This document shows positions 47,450-59,612 of a stretch of DNA of 64,000 nt, in pieces. The stretch covers positions 49,846,181-49,910,180 of the forward strand of contig CM051025.1 of assembly GCA_027627225.1 (NCBI GenBank), given 5' to 3'. The stretch's first letter is position 1; every line of letters starts with the position of its first letter. The stretch is from Congeria kusceri. Its lineage: Eukaryota; Mollusca; Bivalvia; Myida; Dreissenidae. The translations under genes were made by a program, and so were the position numbers. The notes under the pieces were generated by a model. That model did no database searches. It saw nothing but the letters and a program-made list of their open reading frames with translations, and was not told the DNA's origin.

Positions 47450-49980
47450 GCGGCCATGTTTTTCAACGGAGCGGAACCATTTTCGAACTCGGCCGAGATA
47501 TCATAAGAACAAATATTCTGCACAAGTTTCAGATTCATTGGGCAAAATGTGACTTCTTGAGTGTTCACAAGCTTTTTCTTAAAGTTGACCTAGTTACCTA
47601 GTTTTTTTTACCCCACATGACCCAGTATCGAACTCGTCCGAGATATCATTGGGACATATGTTCTGGGCAAGTTTCATGAAGGTTTGGCAATACATGTGGC
47701 CTCTAGAGTGTTCACAAGCTTTTTTAAAGTTTTCAATATAGCCATATAAGAAAAACAGCCCCGCCCCGTGGCAGCCATGTTTGCAACGGAGTGGAACCAT
47801 ATCGAAATCGGCCGAGATATCATAAGAACAAATGTTTGGGGCAAGTTTTATGTTGATTGGGCAAAAAATGTGACTTCCAGAGTGATCACAAGCTTTTTCA
47901 ATGGCCATATACGGAAAACTGCTCCGGCCCCTGGCGGCCATGTTTTTCAGCGGAGTGGCACCATTTTCGAATTTGGTCTAGATATCATAAGAATAAATGT
48001 TCTGAGCAAGTTTCATGTTCATTGGGCTAAAACTGTGACTTCTCGAGTGTTCATAAGCTTTTTCTTCAATTTGACCTAGTTTCTGACCCAACATGACCCA
48101 GTTTCGAACTCGTCTGAGATGAGTTATGACAAATGTTCTGAACAAGTTTCATGAAGATTGGACAATCAATGTGGCCACTAGAGTGTTAACAAGCTTTTTC
48201 AAGTTGTCAATATAGCCATATATGGAAAACTGCCCCGCCCCGTTGCAGCAATGTTTTTCAACGAAGTGAAACCATTTTCGAACTCGGCCGAGATATCATA
48301 AGAACAAATGTTTGGGGCAAGTTTCATGTTGATTGCGCAAAAATGTGACGTCTAGAGTGTTCACAAGCTTTTCCAATAACCATATAAGGAAAACTGCCCC
48401 GCAGCCTGGCGGCCATGTTTTTCAACGGAGCGGAACCAGGTTCGAAATCGGCCGAGATATCATGAGAACACATATTCTGAGCAAGTTTCATGATCATTGG
48501 GCTAAATCGTGGGTGTTCACAAGCTTTTTCTTCAATTTGACCTAGTGACCTAGGTTTTGAACCCACATGACCCATTTTCGAACTCGTCCGAGATATCATT
48601 GGGACAAATGTTCTCAGCAAGTTTCATGATGATTAGGCTACAAATGTGGCTTCTAGAGTGTTCGCAAGCTTTTTAAAGTTTTCAATACTGCTATATACAG
48701 AAAACTGCCCCGCCCCATGGCAGCCATGTTCTTCAACGGAATGGAACCATTTTCGAAATCGGCCGATATATCATAAGAACAAATGTTCTGAGCAAGTTTC
48801 ATGTTGATTGGGCAAAAGTGTGACTTCTAGAGTGTTCACAAGTTATTCCATAGTCATATAAGGAAAACTGCCCCGCCCCCTGGCGGCCATGTTTTTCAAC
48901 GGAGCGGAACCATTTTCGAACTCGGCCGAGATATCATAAGAACAAATATTCTGCACAAGTTTCAGATTCATTGGGCAAAATGTGACTTCTTGAGTGTTCA
49001 CAAGCTTTTTCTTAAAGTTGACCTAGTTACCTAGTTTTTTTTACCCCACATGACCCAGTTTCGAACTCGTCCGAGATATCATTGGGACATATGTTCTGGG
49101 CAAGTTTCATGAAGATTTGGCAATACATGTGGCCTCTAGAGTGTTCACAAGCTTTTTTAAAGTTTTCAATATAGCCATATAAGAAAAACAGCCCCGCCCC
49201 GTGGCAGCCATGTTTGCAACGGAGTGGAACCATTTCGAAATCGGCCGAGATATCATAAGAACAAATGTTTGGGGCAAGTTTTATGTTGATTGGGCAAAAA
49301 ATGTGACTTCCAGAGTGATCACAAGCTTTTTCAATGGCCATATACGGAAAACTGCTCCGTCCCCTGGCGGCCATGTTTTTCAGCGGAGTGGCTCCATTTT
49401 CGAATTTGGCCTAGATATCATAAGAATAAATGTTCTGAGCAAGTTTCATGTTCATTGGGCTAAAACTGTGACTTCTCGAGTGTTCATAAGCTCTTTATTC
49501 AATTTGACCTAGTTTCTGACCCCACATGACCCAGTTTCGAACTCGTCCGACATGTATTATGACAAATGTTCTGGGCAAGTTTCATGAAGATTGGCAATAA
49601 ATGTGGCCTCTAGAGTGTTCACAAGCTTTTTTAAGTTGTCAATATAGCCATATAAGGAAAACTGCCCCGCCCCGTAGCAGCCATGTTTTTCAACGAAGTG
49701 AAACCATTTTCGAACTCGGCCGATTTATCATAAGAACAAATGTTTGGGGCAAGTTTCATGTTGATTGGGCAAAGAATGTGACTTCTAGAGTGTTCACAAG
49801 CTTTTTCAATAGCCATATACGGAAAACTGCTCCGTCCCCTGGCGGCCATGTTTTTCAGCGGAGTGGCACCATTTTCGAATCTGGCCTAGATATCATAAGA
49901 ATAAATGTTCTAAGCAAGTTTCATGTTCATTGGGCTAAACTGACTTCTAGAGTGTTCATAAGCTTTTTCTTCAATTTGAC
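47450..49980 (+). repeat. Super-repeat block, copy 1 (period 3,344 bp)
   Basis: This block recurs at +3,344 bp with only scattered substitutions (for example G at 48,193 versus T at 51,537). 3,344 bp equals seven trimers. Inside it, sub-blocks of 1,433 bp (three trimers) and 1,911 bp (four trimers) alternate. Confidence 0.85.
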
Positions 49981-50793
49981 CTAGTGACCTAGTTTCAGAC
50001 CCCACATGACCCAGTTTCGAACTCGTCTGAGATGAGTTATGACAAATGTTCTGAACAAGTTTCATGAAGATTGGACAATAAATGTGGCCACTAGAGTGTT
50101 AACAAGCTTTTTCAAGTTGTCAATATAGCCATATATGGAAAACTGCCCCGCCCCGTAGCAGCTGTTTTTCAACGGAGTGAAACCATTTTCGAACTCGGCC
50201 GAGATATCATAAGAACAAATGTTTGGGGCAAGTTTCATGTTGATTGGGCAAAAATGTGACGTCAAGATTGTTCACAAGCTTTTTCAATAACCACATAAGG
50301 AAAACTGCCCCGCCCCCTGGCGGCCATGTTTTTCAACGGAGCGGAACCAGGTTCGAACTCGGCCGAGATATCATGAGAACACATATTCTCAGTAAGTTTC
50401 ATGATCATTGGGCTAAATCGTGGGTGTTCACAAGCTTTTTCTTCAATTTGACCTAGTGACCTAGTTTTTGACCCCACATGACCCATTTTCGAACTCGTCC
50501 GAGATATCATTGGGACAAATGTTCTCAGCAAGTTTCATGATGATTAGGCTACAAATGTGGCCTCTAGAGTGTTCGCAAGCTTTTTAAAGTTTTCAATATA
50601 GCTATATAAAGAAAACTGCCCCGCCCCGTGGCAGCCAAGTTCTTCAACGGAGTGGAACCATTTTCGAAATCGGCCGATATATCATAAGAACAAATGTTCT
50701 GAGCAAGTTTCATGTAGATTGGGCAAAAGTGTGACTTCGAGAGTGTTCTCAAGTTATTCCATAGTCATATAAGGAAAACTGCCCCGCCCTCTG

Positions 50794-53324
50794 GCGGCCA
50801 TGTTTTTCAACGGAGCGGAACCATTTTCGAACTCGGCCGAGATATCATAAGAACAAATATTCTGCACAAGTTTCAGATTCATTGGGCAAAATGTGACTTC
50901 TTGAGTGTTCACAAGCTTTTTCTTAAAGTTGACCTAGTTACCTAGTTTTTTTTACCCCACATGACCCAGTATCGAACTCGTCCGAGATATCATTGGGACA
51001 TATGTTCTGGGCAAGTTTCATGAAGGTTTGGCAATACATGTGGCCTCTAGAGTGTTCACAAGCTTTTTTAAAGTTTTCAATATAGCCATATAAGAAAAAC
51101 AGCCCCGCCCCGTGGCAGCCATGTTTGCAACGGAGTGGAACCATATCGAAATCGGCCGAGATATCATAAGAACAAATGTTTGGGGCAAGTTTTATGTTGA
51201 TTGGGCAAAAAATGTGACTTCCAGAGTGATCACAAGCTTTTTCAATGGCCATATACGGAAAACTGCTCCGGCCCCTGGCGGCCATGTTTTTCAGCGGAGT
51301 GGCACCATTTTCGAATTTGGTCTAGATATCATAAGAATAAATGTTCTGAGCAAGTTTCATGTTCATTGGGCTAAAACTGTGACTTCTCGAGTGTTCATAA
51401 GCTTTTTCTTCAATTTGACCTAGTTTCTGACCCAACATGACCCAGTTTCGAACTCGTCTGAGATGAGTTATGACAAATGTTCTGAACAAGTTTCATGAAG
51501 ATTGGACAATCAATGTGGCCACTAGAGTGTTAACAATCTTTTTCAAGTTGTCAATATAGCCATATATGGAAAACTGCCCCGCCCCGTTGCAGCAATGTTT
51601 TTCAACGAAGTGAAACCATTTTCGAACTCGGCCGAGATATCATAAGAACAAATGTTTGGGGCAAGTTTCATGTTGATTGCGCAAAAATGTGACGTCTAGA
51701 GTGTTCACAAGCTTTTCCAATAACCATATAAGGAAAACTGCCCCGCAGCCTGGCGGCCATGTTTTTCAACGGAGCGGAACCAGGTTCGAAATCGGCCGAG
51801 ATATCATGAGAACACATATTCTGAGCAAGTTTCATGATCATTGGGCTAAATCGTGGGTGTTCACAAGCTTTTTCTTCAATTTGACCTAGTGACCTAGGTT
51901 TTGAACCCACATGACCCATTTTCGAACTCGTCCGAGATATCATTGGGACAAATGTTCTCAGCAAGTTTCATGATGATTAGGCTACAAATGTGGCTTCTAG
52001 AGTGTTCGCAAGCTTTTTAAAGTTTTCAATACTGCTATATACACAAAACTGCCCCGCCCCATGGCAGCCATGTTCTTCAACGGAATGGAACCATTTTCGA
52101 AATCGGCCGATATATCATAAGAACAAATGTTCTGAGCAAGTTTCATGTTGATTGGGCAAAAGTGTGACTTCTAGAGTGTTCACAAGTTATTCCATAGTCA
52201 TATAAGGAAAACTGCCCCGCCCCCTGGCGGCCATGTTTTTCAACGGAGCGGAACCATTTTCGAACTCGGCCGAGATATCATAAGAACAAATATTCTGCAC
52301 AAGTTTCAGATTCATTGGGCAAAATGTGACTTCTTGAGTGTTCACAAGCTTTTTCTTAAAGTTGACCTAGTTACCTAGTTTTTTTTACCCCACATGACCC
52401 AGTTTCGAACTCGTCCGAGATATCATTGGGACATATGTTCTGGGCAAGTTTCATGAAGATTTGGCAATACATGTGGCCTCTAGAGTGTTCACAAGCTTTT
52501 TTAAAGTTTTCAATATAGCCATATAAGAAAAACAGCCCCGCCCCGTGGCAGCCATGTTTGCAACGGAGTGGAACCATTTCGAAATCGGCCGAGATATCAT
52601 AAGAACAAATGTTTGGGGCAAGTTTTATGTTGATTGGGCAAAAAATGTGACTTCCAGAGTGATCACAAGCTTTTTCAATGGCCATATACGGAAAACTGCT
52701 CCGTCCCCTGGCGGCCATGTTTTTCAGCGGAGTGGCTCCATTTTCGAATTTGGCCTAGATATCATAAGAATAAATGTTCTGAGCAAGTTTCATGTTCATT
52801 GGGCTAAAACTGTGACTTCTCGAGTGTTCATAAGCTCTTTATTCAATTTGACCTAGTTTCTGACCCCACATGACCCAGTTTCGAACTCGTCCGACATGTA
52901 TTATGACAAATGTTCTGGGCAAGTTTCATGAAGATTGGCAATAAATGTGGCCTCTAGAGTGTTCACAAGCTTTTTTAAGTTGTCAATATAGCCATATAAG
53001 GAAAACTGCCCCGCCCCGTAGCAGCCATGTTTTTCAACGAAGTGAAACCATTTTCGAACTCGGCCGAGATATCATAAGAACAAATGTTTGGGGCAAGTTT
53101 CATGTTGATTGGGCAAAAAATGTGACTTCTAGAGTGTTCACAAGCTTTTTCAATAGCCATATACGGAAAACTGCTCCGTCCCCTGGCGGCCATGTTTTTC
53201 AGCGGAGTGGCACCATTTTCGAATTTGGCCTAGATATCATAAGAATAAATGTTCTAAGCAAGTTTCATGTTCATTGGGCTAAACTGTGTCTTCTAGAGTG
53301 TTCATAAGCTTTTTCTTCAATTTG
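50794..53324 (+). repeat. Super-repeat block, copy 2
   Basis: The nearly identical partner of 47,450-49,980. Flanking trimers at the same offset are clearly more diverged, so the duplication is recent and its edges are near these coordinates. A third, more diverged pass begins near 54,280. Confidence 0.85.
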
Positions 53325-56009
53325 ACCTAGTGACCTAGTTTCTGACCCCACATGACCCAGTTTCGAGCTCGTCTGAGATGAGTTATGACAAATGTCCTGA
53401 ACAAGTTTCATGAAGATTGGACAATCAATGTGGCCACTAGAGTGTTAACAAGCTTTTTCAAGTTGTCAATATAGCCATATATGGAAAACTGCCCCGCCCC
53501 GTAGCAGCAATGTTTTTCAACGAAGTGAAACCATTTTCGAACTCGGCCGAGATATCATAAGAACAAATGTTTGGGGCAAGTTTCATGTTGATTGGGCACA
53601 AATGTGACGTCTAGAGTGTTCACAAGCTTTTTAAATAACCATATAAGGAAAACTGCCCCGCAGCCTGGCGGCCATGTTTTTCAACGGAGCGGAACCAGGT
53701 TCGAACTCGGCCGAGATATCATGAGAACACATATTCTGAGCAAGTTTCATGATCATTGGGCTAAATCGTGGGTGTTCACAAGCTTTTTCTTCAATTTGAC
53801 CTAGTGACCTAGTTTTTGACCCCACATGACCCATTTTCGAACTCGTCCGAGATATCAATGGGACAAATGTTCTCAGCAAGTTTCATGATGATTAGGCTAC
53901 AAATGTGGCCTCTAGAGTGTTCGCAAGCTTTTTAAAGTTTTCAATACAGCTATATACAGAAAACTGCCCCGCCCCATGGCAGCCATGTTCTTCAACGGAG
54001 TGGAACCATTTTCGAAATCGGCCGATATATCATAAGAACAAATGTTCTGAGCAAGTTTCATGTTGATTGGGCAAAAGTGTGACTTCTAGACTGTTCACAA
54101 GTTATTCCATAGTCATATAAGGAAAACTGCCCCGCCCCCTGGCGGCCATGTTTTTCAACTGAGCGGAACCATTTTCGAACTCGGCCGAGATATCATAAGA
54201 ACAAATATATTCTGCACAAGTTTCAGATTCATTGGGCAAAATGTGACTTCTTGAGTGTTCACAAGCTTTTTCTTAAAGTTGACCTAGTTACCTAGTTTTT
54301 TTACCCCACATGACCCAGTTTCGAACTCGTCCGAGATATCATTGGGACATATGTTCTGGGCAAGTTTCATGAAGATTTGGCAATACATGTGGCCTCTAGA
54401 GTGTTCACAAGCTTTTTTAAAGTTTTCAACATAGCCATATAAGAAAAACAGCCCCGCCCCGTGGCAGCCATGTTTGCAACGGAGTGGAACCATTTCGAAA
54501 TCGGCCGAGATATCATAAGAACAAATGTTTGGGGCAAGTTTTATGTTGATTGGGCAAAAAATGTGACTTCCAGAGTGATCACAAGCTTTTTCAATGGCCA
54601 TATACGGAAAACTGCCCCGTCCCCTGGCGGCCATGTTTTTCAGCGGAGTGGCACCATTTTCGAATTTGGCCTAGATATCATAAGAATAAATGTTCTGAGC
54701 AAGTTTCGTGTTCATTGGGCTAAAACTGTGACTTCTCGAGTGTTCATAAGCTCTTTATTCAATTTGACCTAGTTTCTGACCCCACATGACCCAGTTTCGA
54801 ACTCGTCCGACATGTATTATGACAAATGTTCTGGGCAAGTTTCATGAAGATTGGCAATAAATGTGGCCTCTAGAGTGTTCACAAGCTTTTTTAAGTTGTC
54901 AATATAGCCATATAAGGAAAACTGCCCCGCCCCGTAGCAGCCATGTTTTTCAACGAAGTGAAACCATTTTCGAACTCGGCCGAGATATCATAAGAACAAA
55001 TGTTTGGGGCAAGTTTCATGTTGATTGGGCAATAAATGTGGCAAGTTTCATGATCATTGGGCTAAATCGTGGGTGTTCACAAGCTTTTTCTTCAATTTGA
55101 CCTAGTGACCTAGTTTTTGAACCCACATGACCCAGTTTCGAACTCGTCCGATATATCATTGGGACAAATGTTCTGGGCAAGTATCATGGCAATAAATGTG
55201 GCCTCATGAGTGTTCACAAGCTTTTTAAAATTTTCAATATAGCCATATACGGAAAGCTGGCAACCATGTTTTTCAACGGAGTGGAACCATTTTCGAAATC
55301 GGCCGAGATATCATAATAACAAATGTTCTGGGCAAGTTTCATGAAGATTTGGCAATAAATGTGGCCTCTTGAGTGTTCACAAGCTTTTTAAAGTTTTCAA
55401 TATAGCCATATACGGAAAGCTGGCAACCATGTTTTTCAACGGAATGGAACCATTTTCGAACTCGGCCGAGATATCATAATAACAAATGTTCTGAGCAAGT
55501 TTCATGTTGATTGGGTAAAAAATGTGACCTCTAGAGTGTTCACACGCTTTTTCTATAAGGAAAACTGCCCCGCCCCCTGGCGGCCATGTTTTTCAATGGA
55601 ACGAAACCATTTTCGAACTCGTCCAAGATATCATAAGAACAAACGTTATGTGCAAATTTCATGACCTAGTTGTTGACCCCACATTACCCAGTTTCAACAA
55701 TGTCCAAGATAGTATTGGGACAATTTTCTGGGCAAGTTCCATGAAGATTACCGGGGGTAAGCAATAAATGTGGCCTCTAGAGTGTTCACAAGGTAAATGT
55801 TGACGACGGACGACGGACAAAACAAACTGTGCGAGTTTAGTCAACATGGAATGAAAAGTTAATTCCCTATAGAGACTGAAAGCTAACTGTCGACGAATTA
55901 TGGATTTTTCACAAACATGGGGCAATAACTCTTGGTCCGATCTGGCCCATATTCGACTTAAACTGAGACCATATGGCTAAACACAAACGCATTACGGACG
56001 ACGGACGAA

Positions 56010-56017
56010 GCAGGACA
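56010..56017. repeat. 8-bp target-site duplication, left
   Basis: GCAGGACA, repeated exactly at 56,851-56,858. Confidence 0.9.
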
Positions 56018-56850
56018 TAGTGTTGTTAATCAGTGTCCAAAATTTTAGTCGATTAATCAGCAACAAGTTCTGACTAAATAACCGATTAATAAGGATTCTT
56101 GAAAGTAAAGGAAATACACTTTAGACTGCAACATTTCAATTATTTACATTGTTTTATTTAGTTTCGCAGAAAATGTGTGTCTGATTTATGTAATGCAATT
56201 ATGAAGGAAATAGGCATAAAACATGCTTTTTGTAAAAACAGTTTGTAAAACTGCATTATCCTATTAACGCGCTGGGCTATTGACAAGATAGTTGAAGATA
56301 CATATCAGATAAATTAATTATTTAAAATTTAAGCAACGGCACAAACACTATACATTTTTTCGTGTGTTGGGTACAGAAATGCAAAATTTATCAAATGAAT
56401 ACAAAGACCGTAATTGCATTATTTTTATTTTTACATTTTATAACCTGTGTTTAAACCTTTCACACAAGTAAGATCTCCATCTTTAAAAATACTGAGTGGA
56501 TTTCATGGACTACTGTGTTTGTAATCCTGACATAACAGCTTTACTAGAGACGAATATCAGTTCTACAAATCATATTAAAAATATAAATGTATACATTTAA
56601 TTATATTGAACAATGTATTTAATTATATGTGCATGTGTGCTATTTAAATACATTATTTGGTTACTAAAACAAATAAATGAATTGGATCACCTGTTCAAGT
56701 TAAAAGAAAGGGATTGGAAATTTTTCAAGAAAGAAAACTCATGAATACATATATTCAATTAATCGACTAATCCCAAATCTTAATCAACTAATTAATCATT
56801 ACCTATTAGTCGTTGATTAATCGACGAAATGATTAATCGGCACAACACTA
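56018..56850. mobile_element. Non-autonomous hAT-like element
   Basis: The ends TAGTGTTGT and ACAACACTA, with a perfect 8-bp target duplication, fit the hAT superfamily. Subterminal clusters of GATTAATC motifs on both sides resemble transposase-binding repeats. The 833-bp interior has no transposase frame. It is inserted into the tail of element P2. Confidence 0.88.
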
Positions 56851-56897
56851 GCAGGACAGTCCCCCTATACCAATAGCTTCGTACTCAGGTGAGCTAA
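56851..56897 (+). repeat. Right 8-bp duplication and tail of element P2
   Basis: GCAGGACA is followed by GTCCCCCTATACCAATAGCT and CAGGTGAGCTAAAAA. This is the same tail as P1 at 26,416-26,470, with a degenerate hairpin. Confidence 0.8.
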
Positions 56898-57650
56898 AAA
56901 GCAATGTCATTTACTGTTCATATGAATAAACTCATAAGATTTCATATCCAGAAAATTGTTCCAGACACGACAGTCATCCAAGGAACATTTCTTAGTGACA
57001 ATAACAAAATCCAGCTATTAGTTTACGACAAGAAAGTTGTCAATATAGCCATGTAAGGAAAATTGTCCCGCCTACTGGCACCCGTTTTTCTATAAATCAA
57101 AATGTTTTCAAGGAATTTGGTACAGGATCGCCCAGGGAACATTCATGTAAAAATATTTCGAAATTCAGCAAGAGGTCAGATTAGTTTGTCCAAGTGGTCA
57201 ACATAGCCCTATAAGGAAAATTGTCTTGCCCCCACTCCCGCGCCCATGTTTTTGACGAAATTATTTCAATGAATTTGGATTTGATAGAGGGTCACCCGAA
57301 GTACATTTCTGTGGAGTTATTTTGAAATATAGCAAGTGGTTTCTGAGATTTTTAAAGGTTTTAACGCTGTTTAAGCTTTTGGTTGCCATAGTAACCAGAC
57401 TTTTCATATTTTCAGTTGAAGTGAAGAAATTTGGTAAACGATCCCCAGGAACATTCCTGTGAAGTTCAGTTATAAACCACGAAGTGGTTTCAGAGAATTT
57501 GTTTGAAGTAATTACTGACGACAAACGACGTACGGTCAGTGGCCCCAATAGATCGCGCTCATGTAATAATTTGTAAGAAATGTTCCTAGTGTGATCCTCT
57601 ACCACATTGTACAAATTAATTCCATTGTTTAAAATATAGCCGTGTGCGGC
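56898..57650. other. Dispersed repeat fragments
   Basis: GTCAACATAGCCCTATAAGG and AAAATTGTCTTGCCCC echo the A/B monomers, so this is diverged related DNA. No gene is supported, and a 117-codon minus-strand frame here (57,261-57,614) is repeat-derived. Confidence 0.5.
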
Positions 57651-57659
57651 TGAATAATT

Positions 57660-59345
57660 TAATTATTGAATGAAGCTGGTGGATCTACTCATTTATTCAC
57701 TTGGTCTGGATGAACTAATTAGTTACTGGGTTGGTCCGCTGGATTTAATCGTTTTTTGACTGGACATGGCTGAATGACTGACGGGACCCGAGGGATTGAT
57801 TAACTTGACATGACTGAGTGATTGAATTAAGTGGGTCTGGTGGATTGACTCATTTACTGAAAAGGCCTTGGTGAGTGATTGAATTAAGTGGGTATGATGG
57901 ATTGACTCATTTATTGACAAGGCCTAGCTGAGTGATTGAATTAAGTGGGTCTGGTGGATTGACTAATTTATTGACAAGGCCTAGCTAAGTGATTGAATTA
58001 AGTGGGTCTGGTGGATTGCCTCATTTATTGACAAGGCCTAGCCGAGTGATTTAATTAAGTGGGTATGGTGGATAGACTCATTTATTGACAAGGCCTAGCA
58101 GAGTGATTGAATTAAGTGGGTATGGTGGATTGACTCATTTATTGACAAGGCCTTGGTGAGTGATTGAATTAACTGGGTCTGGTGGATTGACTCATTTATT
58201 GACAAGGCCTAGCAGAGTGATTGAATTAAGTGGGTATGGTGGATTGACTCATTTATTGACAAGGCCTAGCTGAGTGATTAAATTAAGTTGGTATGGTGGA
58301 TTGACTCATTTATTGACAAGGCCTAGCTGAGTGATTGAATTAAGTGGGTATGGTGGATTGACTCATTTATTGACAAGGCCTAGCAGAGTGATTGAATTAA
58401 GTGGGTATGGTGGATTGACTCATTTATTGACAAGGCCTAGCTAAGTGATTGAATTAAGTGGGTCTGGTGGAATGACTCATTTATTGACAAGGCCTAGCAG
58501 AGTGATTGAATTAAGTGGGTATGGTGGATAGACTCATTTATTGAAAAGGCCTTGGTGAGTGATTGAATTAAGTGGGTCTGGTGGATTGACTCATTTATTG
58601 ACAAGGCCTTGGTGAGTGATTGAATTAAGTGGGTATGATGGATTGACTCATTTATTGACAAGGCCTAGCTGAGTGATTGAATTAAGTGGGTATGGTGGAT
58701 TGACTCATTTATTGACAAGGCCTAGCTGAGTGATTGAATTAAGTGGGTCTGGTGGATTGACTCATTTATTGACAAGGCCTTGGTGAGTGATTGAATTAAC
58801 TGAGTGTGGTGAGTTGACTCATTTACTAAAAAGGCCTTGCTGAGTGATTGAGTTAAGTGGGTCGGGTCGATTGACTCATTTATTGATAAGACCTAGCTGA
58901 ACGATGGAATTAAGTGAGTCTGGTGGATTGACTCATTTATTGATAAGGCCTTGCTGAGTTATTGAACTGAGTTGTTCTGGTGGATTGACTCATTTATTAA
59001 TAAGGTCTGGCTGAGTGATTGAAATATTGAGTGGCCTGGTGGATTGACTCAGTTATTGATTCAAACTAATTTATTAATTAGGTTTGACTAAATGAGTGAA
59101 TTATTAGTGGGCCTGTTGAATTGACTCATATATTTATAAGACCTGACCGTGTGATTGCATGATATATTTGGTCTGGCTGATTGGCTTATCAGTGGCCGAG
59201 TGACTGAGCGTGGTTGATTCGGTGCTGAATGACTGGATGATTGAATTTGCCTTGCTGAGTGACTAACTGATTAATTAGGTCTGACTGAGTGACTGATTCA
59301 GTGAGCCTGTCTGATTAACTGACTGAACTTGGCTGAGTGAATGAA
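57660..59345 (+). repeat. 57-bp satellite array
   Basis: The unit GAGTGATTGAATTAAGTGGG plus TMTGGTGGATTGACTCATTT plus ATTGACAAGGCCTAGCT recurs about 22 times between 57,800 and 59,060, with degenerate units at both edges. Variants (TCTGG/TATGG, CTAGCTGAG/CTAGCAGAG/CTTGGTGAG) alternate in patches. Confidence 0.92.
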
Positions 59346-59612
59346 TGAATTTTTTTACAAAATATAATGATTTTGATTTTTAAATCACAAACATCACCTA
59401 CAATGAAGCAAATTATGAGCTTTAAAATAGTAGAAATTCAACTTTTCAACCATATCCTTTAAACAAATTTAAAACCGATGTATTAAAAATGTTAAAAAAG
59501 AAAAAGAAATAATAAATAATGTTGATGATTGATCATATTGATGTTGAGTTAAAAAGCCAATAACGTTTTCCTCAGATAATTAGATGTGCTCGATAATTCT
59601 GAAAGCATTAAA
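59346..59612. other. 3' flank of the FBXO22-like gene
   Basis: AT-rich. I saw no canonical polyadenylation signal on the minus strand. Confidence 0.4.

Larger units (their letters stand above)
43790..56017 (+). repeat. About 12-kb tandem array inside repeat element P2
   Basis: Element P2 starts with P1-type units (AAACTGTGGAAGTTTGGCTA near 43,960), continues as a long array, returns to P1-type units (AAACTGTGCGAGTTTAGTCA near 55,830) and reaches the P1-type tail ACGGACGACGGACGAAGCAGG. Three monomer types alternate: A and B, about 160 bp, with AAAACTGCCCCGCCCC; and C, about 145-160 bp, with TTTGACCTAGTGACCTAG. Together they form a trimer of about 478 bp. All frames in it on both strands are by-products of the repeat. 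Confidence 0.92.

Noticed and set aside
43790..56017. Dozens of 60-127-codon frames on both strands in the array
   Set aside because: They recur with the monomer period on both strands at once, lack start context and splice signals, and match only each other. They are products of the tandem repeat.
57261..57614. 117-codon minus-strand frame as a gene
   Set aside because: The region is diverged repeat DNA related to the neighbouring array, with no domain or splice evidence.
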